In this document: piece by piece, positions 58,523 through 64,000 of the stretch | Layout: each line of letters begins with the position of its first letter | Position numbering within the stretch: the stretch's first letter is position 1 | NCBI RefSeq assembly: GCF_002078875.1 | Contig: NC_034438.1 | Location: forward strand, 66,231,404 to 66,295,403 | DNA: 64,000 nucleotides | Reading direction: 5' to 3' | Source: Numida meleagris | Taxonomy: Eukaryota > Chordata > Aves > Galliformes > Numididae | Position numbers and translations under genes: made by a program | The notes under the pieces: generated by a model | What the model was told of the DNA's origin: nothing | Seen by the model: only the letters and a program-made list of their open reading frames with translations | Databases searched by the model: none

Positions 58523-58724
58523 GCGTGAATCAAGGAACCAGACTTGGGAGAGAATCGGCTATGAAGCTGGCGAGTGGCAAGCCCTGTTGAACTCAAGACT
58601 GCTGAAAGGAAGCAGGACCCAGGGCAGATGAAAAGAAGCAGGACCCAGGACTGCTGAAATGAAGCAGAACCAGGCTGCACAGACACAGTCACTTCTGCAG
58701 GACAGAGGTGAGCAACAGGGAACA
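58523..58724 (+). other. ERV untranslated leader
   Basis: Carries repeated GAAGCAGGACCCAGG units (two good copies and a weaker third, about 58608-58670) and a splice donor consensus GAGGTGAGC at 58706-58714. Confidence 0.6.
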
Positions 58725-59662
58725 ATGGGAACAAGCATGACAAAGGAACAGGAGGTGGTCTGCCAAATAATGGAAGTGATTTTGCAGAAGCACCATGCTA
58801 AAGTGGAGGGCTTTGATTTAAGGTGACTTTTGGTTTGGTCTCTCGTATTGTAGAGGGAGAAGATGGGACTACGATTTATGACACAGAGACGCTGGACAAA
58901 GCAGGACTGAGGCTGTGGGATGCAACTACACACTCTGACCCTGTGGCTGAAGACATTTTGGGGCCCTGGAGATCGGTTTTTGAGTCGCTGAAAAAACACG
59001 CGGAATCCACTGCGCCAATAGAGCCCACCGCTCCTCCTGTAGTGGGGGCTGCTGCAGACAGCTGCAGTGACAAGGATAGTGACCCTTTAGACCCTGAACC
59101 AGTGACTCCAAAGAAGGAACCAGACTTGTACCCCCCCGACCCAGGGGACATTTGGCATGCGATCTGCAAAGAGGCAGAGCAGGAGGGGGATTCTGACATG
59201 GTTCAGAGATTGCATTCGGCCCTCATCTGCCCTGTGATTTACGAACCTAACAGGCACCCCAGATGGGAGGGTATAAGCTTTCAAATAATAAAAGAGCTCC
59301 GGAAAGCAGTCCTTGAATTTGGGCTTGGCTCCCCCTATACCAGTAATCTGTTGGGCTCTATTATGAAAAGTTACACTCTTTGTCCTTATGATTGCAACAG
59401 CTTGGCACAACTGATTTTGACAAGTACTCAACACGCAATCTGGATGGGCTTGTGGAGAGAATCTGTACAACAAAAGGTGATAGAGAATACACTTGCCAAC
59501 GCCACAGGCCAAGACACCATCTATCTGTCCATATCATCATCTGGCAACCCGTTTACCACGTGCCTGGTTGGGGTCCCCCTCAAACAGGATTGGTGGGAAC
59601 TGGTGGCGTTAGCAACAAAAGCTAAGTCACTTGTACAGAGAAGGCTTACTGAGGCAACTTGA
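58725..59662 (+). pseudogene. ERV gag, broken and truncated
   Basis: ATG at 58725-58727 followed by Gly, a myristoylation-type start as in matrix proteins. The frame ends at TGA 58824-58826. A different frame is then open from just after this point to TGA at 59660-59662. It covers the rest of matrix, an acidic Pro-rich spacer (about 59010-59150) and the first part of capsid (WEGISFQIIKELRKAVLEF, IWMGLWRES). Capsid is lost after about 59500, and nucleocapsid is absent. At least one in-frame stop and one shift make it non-functional as it stands. Confidence 0.85.
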
Positions 59663-59859
59663 CTATGGATCCACTTGATGTAATTATACGGCAGCCAATC
59701 TCTCAGCATCAAGCAATGCAACAACTACCTTAGGGAATTTTTTTTTATTTGTGGGGACTGTCCGTGGTAGGGCACTCCCGCTTATGTAATGGGAGGACCG
59801 TGCTCATTAGGCAGACTAACACTTCTGATACCCAGTATGACTATGCTATTCTGTGTCAG

Positions 59860-60112
59860 TACTTCAAAGCATTAGACAGCTGCGGGAAAGGGTTCAAAAG
59901 CTACATGTTGTAACCTCATGGGGTTGGTTTAATGGGTGGTTTCAAGGTTTGGGACCGTGGGTCCAAAAAGTGATGAAGCTTTGGTTAATATGTCTTTCAG
60001 TTTTTGCACGCTTGTTGGTATGTATTCCTTGTATTATATTGTGCCTTAGAGCCATGATTAATAAGGTGATCAACCAAGTGCTTGTTGTTCAAGCTAATAA
60101 AGAAGGGGGAGA
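59860..60112 (+). pseudogene. ERV env transmembrane tail and polypurine tract
   Basis: Encodes WGWFNGWFQGLGPWVQKVMK, then a hydrophobic anchor (LICLSVFARLLVCIPCIILC) and a short cytoplasmic tail. This is typical of the end of a retroviral TM subunit. AAAGAAGGGGGAGA (60099-60112) is the polypurine tract. The surface subunit and fusion region are missing. Confidence 0.8.
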
Positions 60113-60328
60113 TGTGAGAAAACAAAGACATTCTCACTTTGATGAACAAAAGACCTTGGGATGAGTAAACAAGCTCGGCAGCTACTCACGACAGATGTAA
60201 ACACGCATGAGGTGCCCAGCTTGTACACATGACCAAGGGGTTGTTGCGTGGGGATAAAAGGTTGTGAGCACGTACAATAATGGTCTTCATCCTGCACTAG
60301 CAACAGAGTCCATGCCTCAGTTGCCACA
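60113..60328 (+). repeat. 3' LTR of the deleted ERV
   Basis: Starts TGTGAGAAAACAAAG after the polypurine tract and ends TTGCCACA before GATGAC. The TATA box is decayed to GATAAAA, and the poly(A) signal to AATAAT. Confidence 0.92.
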
Positions 60329-61039
60329 GATGACACCTCCTGTTTTTTTAAGAAACCAAGCCTGAACACTTATTTGATGGTCAAAGTCCCAGGTCACATA
60401 GCCTGGGCAAGCACCAGCAGGAGAGATCCAAAGAGCCCTCCAGGGTCCCAAGACAATGCTCCAAGCTCATCTCAGCCATCCTGCTCTTAACAAGGAGACA
60501 TGGCCATGTTGGTTATCTCCCAAAGGGATAAATGGTGATTGTCCTTTGGGAGAGCAGTCCAGGGCTGTGACAGCAAGGCACTCACATCTCTGGGTGATGA
60601 CTTGCTCCCAATCTTTCCTGGAGTTCTGTGTGTCTGAATCACATCTGCAGACACTAAATCACATCTCTGAGGGCTATGCTTGCCTCCACAGAACCAGAAA
60701 CTCACTGCTGCAAGATGGTTGCTGTCCTTGTCTGAAGGAGACAAGTTGCACACTTGGAGGATAGACCCTTGGAAAAATCAGTACCTGCCTTAAAATTAAA
60801 GAGATTCTGTTTTTAAGAAGATTTTTTTTCTGTAAATGTTTAGTGTTAAGTATTAGAAAGCTTTTATTTTCTTTCTTTTTTTTTTAATGGCTACATGGTA
60901 AAGGATCCCAAGGCATGACACAATGTTTTAAGCAGAAATACTGCACGGTAATCCAAAGGATAGAAAGGCCACAGTAATTAGGCAAGGGACTCCAGCATCT
61001 GGGGAAGTTAGAGAGCTGACATGGATCATCTTGTGTTCC

Positions 61040-61117
61040 CCAATCCAATCCAATCCAACCCAACCCAACCCAATCCAGTCCAGTCCAGTCCAGTCCAATC
61101 CAATCCAATCCAATCCA
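61040..61117. repeat. Pentanucleotide microsatellite, CAATC type with ordered variants
   Basis: Fifteen units in blocks: CAATC x3, CAACC x3, CAATC x1, CAGTC x4, CAATC x4. Confidence 0.95.
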
Positions 61118-61383
61118 CGTTAGCCTTGGGCAGAACACAAAGGCCTGAACAAAACAATGCAGTCAGACAGACAAGATGCTGTGTGCTATGGACTGGACTG
61201 CGCAAAGTTCAGCAGCACAGAAAGCCTGGCACTGTCAGCTCTGTGCCCTGTCAGCTGCTGAAGTGAGCTGGGACCTAGCACATCTGGAGCTGCTTCTTCA
61301 ATGAATCTTCCTTCAGAATGTAAGTTATGATAGAAAATCTGGAAAGGTGTTACAAAAATCAAAGCCATGATATGCAAGGACTC

Positions 61384-61405
61384 ATTTATTTATTTATTTA
61401 TTTTT
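61384..61405. repeat. (TTTA)n microsatellite
   Basis: About five TTTA units. Confidence 0.9.
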
Positions 61406-64000
61406 CTGGGGAACAAGATAAAAAACCCACACAATTTTTGGTGGGAGCAGTCTTTTGAACTGAAAGGCAGCAATCTTGTTTCCATCTTCTGAATCCATAG
61501 CGTTTTTGCAAAGGCAGAGGAAGATAATACCAGATCTTTAAAGATAAAACTAGATGTCTGATGAAAGTTCTGAAGAACTATGGTGAATGCAGCTGATATT
61601 TTGCAAAACCAAGAAATACCTGTAAGCAAGATAAGCACTTTGTTGAGGAGACACAGCCTAATATCAGTACTGCGTCAGGTCCTACAAATAAGCAGAGCAA
61701 AAACTACGTCAATCAGCTCTGGGACTAGAAACTTTTGAAATGCATGCTTATGTTTGTCTACTTCACATGTAAATAAAAGTACTATCCTGATAGGAAGAAA
61801 ATGCTGTATAGCTCCATGACTTAACCTGACCTGTTATACTTCAAAAAACCACTTTCTTCTCCTCTCTGGCCTTAATTCTGCAATTTGTACCCACTCAGCA
61901 GAACAGAAAAACATCTGTTTGATTTTAAGAACATGCTTCAGTGCTTTGCTGGAGCAGAGCCTTTGCTAACCTTTGCTGTGACACCTGGACATCAGAGTGC
62001 CTCCATGACTTCCCCACTTCGAGTTGCGGTAGGAGCCCTGCAGGAGCTGATCAGTGTGTGAGGAGTTCAGCTCTTTTCTTTAATAGAAAGCAGGAGATTA
62101 AATGTAGCTCTGTGTCCCATGCTCACAGATGGTCCCAGGAAGCTGCCGTGCCATCTTTGTCTGGATCTCTTCTGTTTCCCCAGTGCTGAGTACCAGGGCT
62201 ATTGGGCTGTTGGCAGTATCATGCATCTGGACATGGCTCTGAGCAGGAGGAGTGCCTGCTGTGGTGTGAACTGAAAACCTTCACAGGACAGAACAAGTGC
62301 AGGAAGTATACATATTCTATTTAAGCTGCATTTCATAGCCGCTTGTTTTTGTTGAAGGACTTAAAAAGAGCGGGATAGAGGTAATGGTCTTTAGAGGACA
62401 ACATGATGTCACCAAAGCCCTTTATTTTCTCATCCTTTCCCCTGCTTTCTGCACCAGTAACTCACACCAACAGCCCCAAACAGAAAAAGACCCAGAGCAT
62501 AGATGGTCTTCAGCCACTGCTTCTCCCCTAATTAAATCATACACACAGCTTATAGAGGCACTGCAGGATTTGTTTAAGAAACATGATCTCTTAAGGCCTC
62601 TCCTGTCTTAATGAAGCAAGTTTCCTTTGCAGGCCATCATCCACGTGCATCTAACATACACATCATCCCACTTTGTCAACAGGCACGTGTCAGTAAGATG
62701 TCACTTTGGTAAGACATATGCAGCCCTTTCATTCATGCATACCTGGTTGAGTTCATCCCAACTTCTTTTTTCATTGAAGATGCCACAGGAATTTCACAGC
62801 TCAGCTTCTGCTGCAGATGAGAGATAAATCCTTGCCCTAAAGCAAAGACAAGATCTGCCAGCACTGCCCAGTGCAAAAATGACTACATCCCCTCCATGCT
62901 TCTTTTTCTGCTCTGTTCGGTGCTGGGTTTGATTAAAATAACCAGTAAGTGCTGGAAAAAGGCTGGAATAAATTCTGTGTTCTACAGAGAGAACACAAAA
63001 ACAAAATCACTTTGGGAATGTAATTAATGAAACCCCATGAAATGCAGCCCCAGAGGTCTGACAGCCTGCTGCTGTGCTTACTGTGCCCCCACCAGCAAGA
63101 CAGGCACAAGGACTAGATGCTGCAGTGATGGGCTGGAGTAAAACTGTGGGCAAAGGAGAAGTGCACGTGTACATGTAAGCTCCTCATGCTTCTCCCTGCC
63201 TAGAGCATGAAGCACTGAGCTCCTGCACTTCCCAGAGAAGCACCAGGGCCTGTAGAGCTTGGCAGGCCTCACATGGGGTCAAGTGGTGGCCACAGTGCAG
63301 AAGGAGGCCGCAGCCTCTGAGACATGGCAGGCCCCAAACAATGGGAACAATGTCTTTTGTGCAGAGGAAGTACACCTCCCAGGGGGGAGCACACATTGTG
63401 TTTCACACCACAGAAGATGGAAGCTGTTACAAAGCTCCGGCTGCTACGTTGCTCTGTTTTCATCCCTGGAAGCCCTCGGCTCCTCAGCTCCCTGACCGCT
63501 GGCCAGGAGAGGCTTGCAAATAAACAATTAAACAATATTGTCAGTGGGAAATGTTCCAGGAGTTCTGTAAAACACTGTGGTCAGCTGAAAACAAAATAAG
63601 GCCTGATCCCTGGCAGGAATGTTCAGGACACTGGAAGATGGAGCCTGGGCTGAGCCAAAACAAATCCCAAGGAGCAACAGTAAGTCAGCAGCCTCCATAC
63701 TAAACACCGGCTTCCTTCAGTTCATCCACCTCTGTGGTGTTGCTGCTCTGGTGTCCAGGCTCTGGAGAAAGTGTTTTTTCAGAAATCAGAGGTCAGAAAA
63801 GATTCTTCAAAAGTAATAGACACCTCTTCATCTCTGACAGTATTCAGGACCACACACAACTGCCTACACTGCAAGCTATGGGCATGCCTCCAGAGACAGG
63901 AGAGGACAGCTTTGGCAGTGCTGTTAACTTCAAATTTAAAAGTTTTGCTGCTATTTCCTTAAGAAAATAGTAATAAATGCTCTATCTACCAGGCACAGAG

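Larger units (their letters stand above)
58282..60334 (+). mobile_element. Endogenous retrovirus, internally deleted (2.04 kb), with target duplications
   Basis: Order: 6-bp duplication GATGAC (58282-58287), 216-bp 5' LTR, lysine-type primer binding site, leader, partial gag, deletion of protease, polymerase and most of env, env transmembrane tail, polypurine tract, 216-bp 3' LTR, GATGAC (60329-60334). The lysine primer and gag style suggest a betaretrovirus/ERVK-like group. It cannot code for replication. The LTRs differ at many positions and by small indels, so the insertion is not recent. Confidence 0.93.
60335..64000. other. Intergenic stretch, microsatellites only
   Basis: No exon, RNA gene or mobile element supported on either strand apart from the two simple repeats listed. 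Confidence 0.5.

Noticed and set aside
61040..61117. CRISPR-like array
   Set aside because: The repeat has a 5-bp unit without spacers, in vertebrate DNA. It is a microsatellite.
60884..61138. Open frame with repeated GLDWIG-type peptide
   Set aside because: It is only the translation of the pentanucleotide microsatellite at 61040-61117.

Overview
The window is vertebrate nuclear DNA, almost certainly from a bird and probably a galliform. The signs are GT-AG multi-exon genes, dense CR1 LINEs ending in ATTCTATG-type tails, a Galluhop-like mariner, short-LTR endogenous retroviruses, and a MuSK receptor kinase that still carries the kringle domain absent from mammalian MuSK.

Layout. (1) 1-28408, plus strand: the 3' two thirds of MUSK. 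Twelve coding exons run from the first half of the third Ig domain, through the Frizzled-like cysteine-rich domain, kringle and transmembrane segment, to the tyrosine kinase and stop. They join without a frame break (738 codons including the stop). Two are very small: 7 nt (8418-8424) and 24 nt (16002-16025). The exons for the first two Ig domains lie upstream of the window. The introns hold a solo LTR nested in an older copy of its own family (13441-14375) and an old CR1 fragment. (2) 28409-44557: an intergenic repeat field with an antisense CR1 (29250-31630), a decayed mariner (34643-35624) and a nearly full-length sense CR1 (38050-43484). That CR1 is interrupted by an antisense CR1 and probably by an LTR. 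More CR1 scraps follow. (3) 44558-51809, minus strand, convergent with MUSK: a complete 17-exon gene for a 677-residue HEAT-repeat protein resembling the maestro heat-like repeat (MROH) family. Its splice phases all agree, and its poly(A) signal lies about 30 nt past the stop. A sense-strand CR1 3' end sits in its third intron. (4) 52249-54320: a 99-bp repeat also found at 36427, then a stack of antisense CR1 fragments. One ends in a 256-bp block matching 40840-41095 with a single difference. (5) 58282-60334: a 2.04-kb, internally deleted endogenous retrovirus with both LTRs, a lysine-type primer binding site, partial gag, the env tail, and a 6-bp target duplication. (6) 60335-64000: no gene recognised; microsatellites only.

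The two genes show no functional link. MUSK builds the neuromuscular synapse; the role of the MROH-like protein is unknown. Exon boundaries rest on reading frame, splice consensus and remembered family sequence; no alignment was run. I saw no candidate for a wholly new biological system. The most notable items are the microexon, the frame-neutral kringle cassette, the complete MROH-like gene, the nested LTRs and the chimeric CR1.
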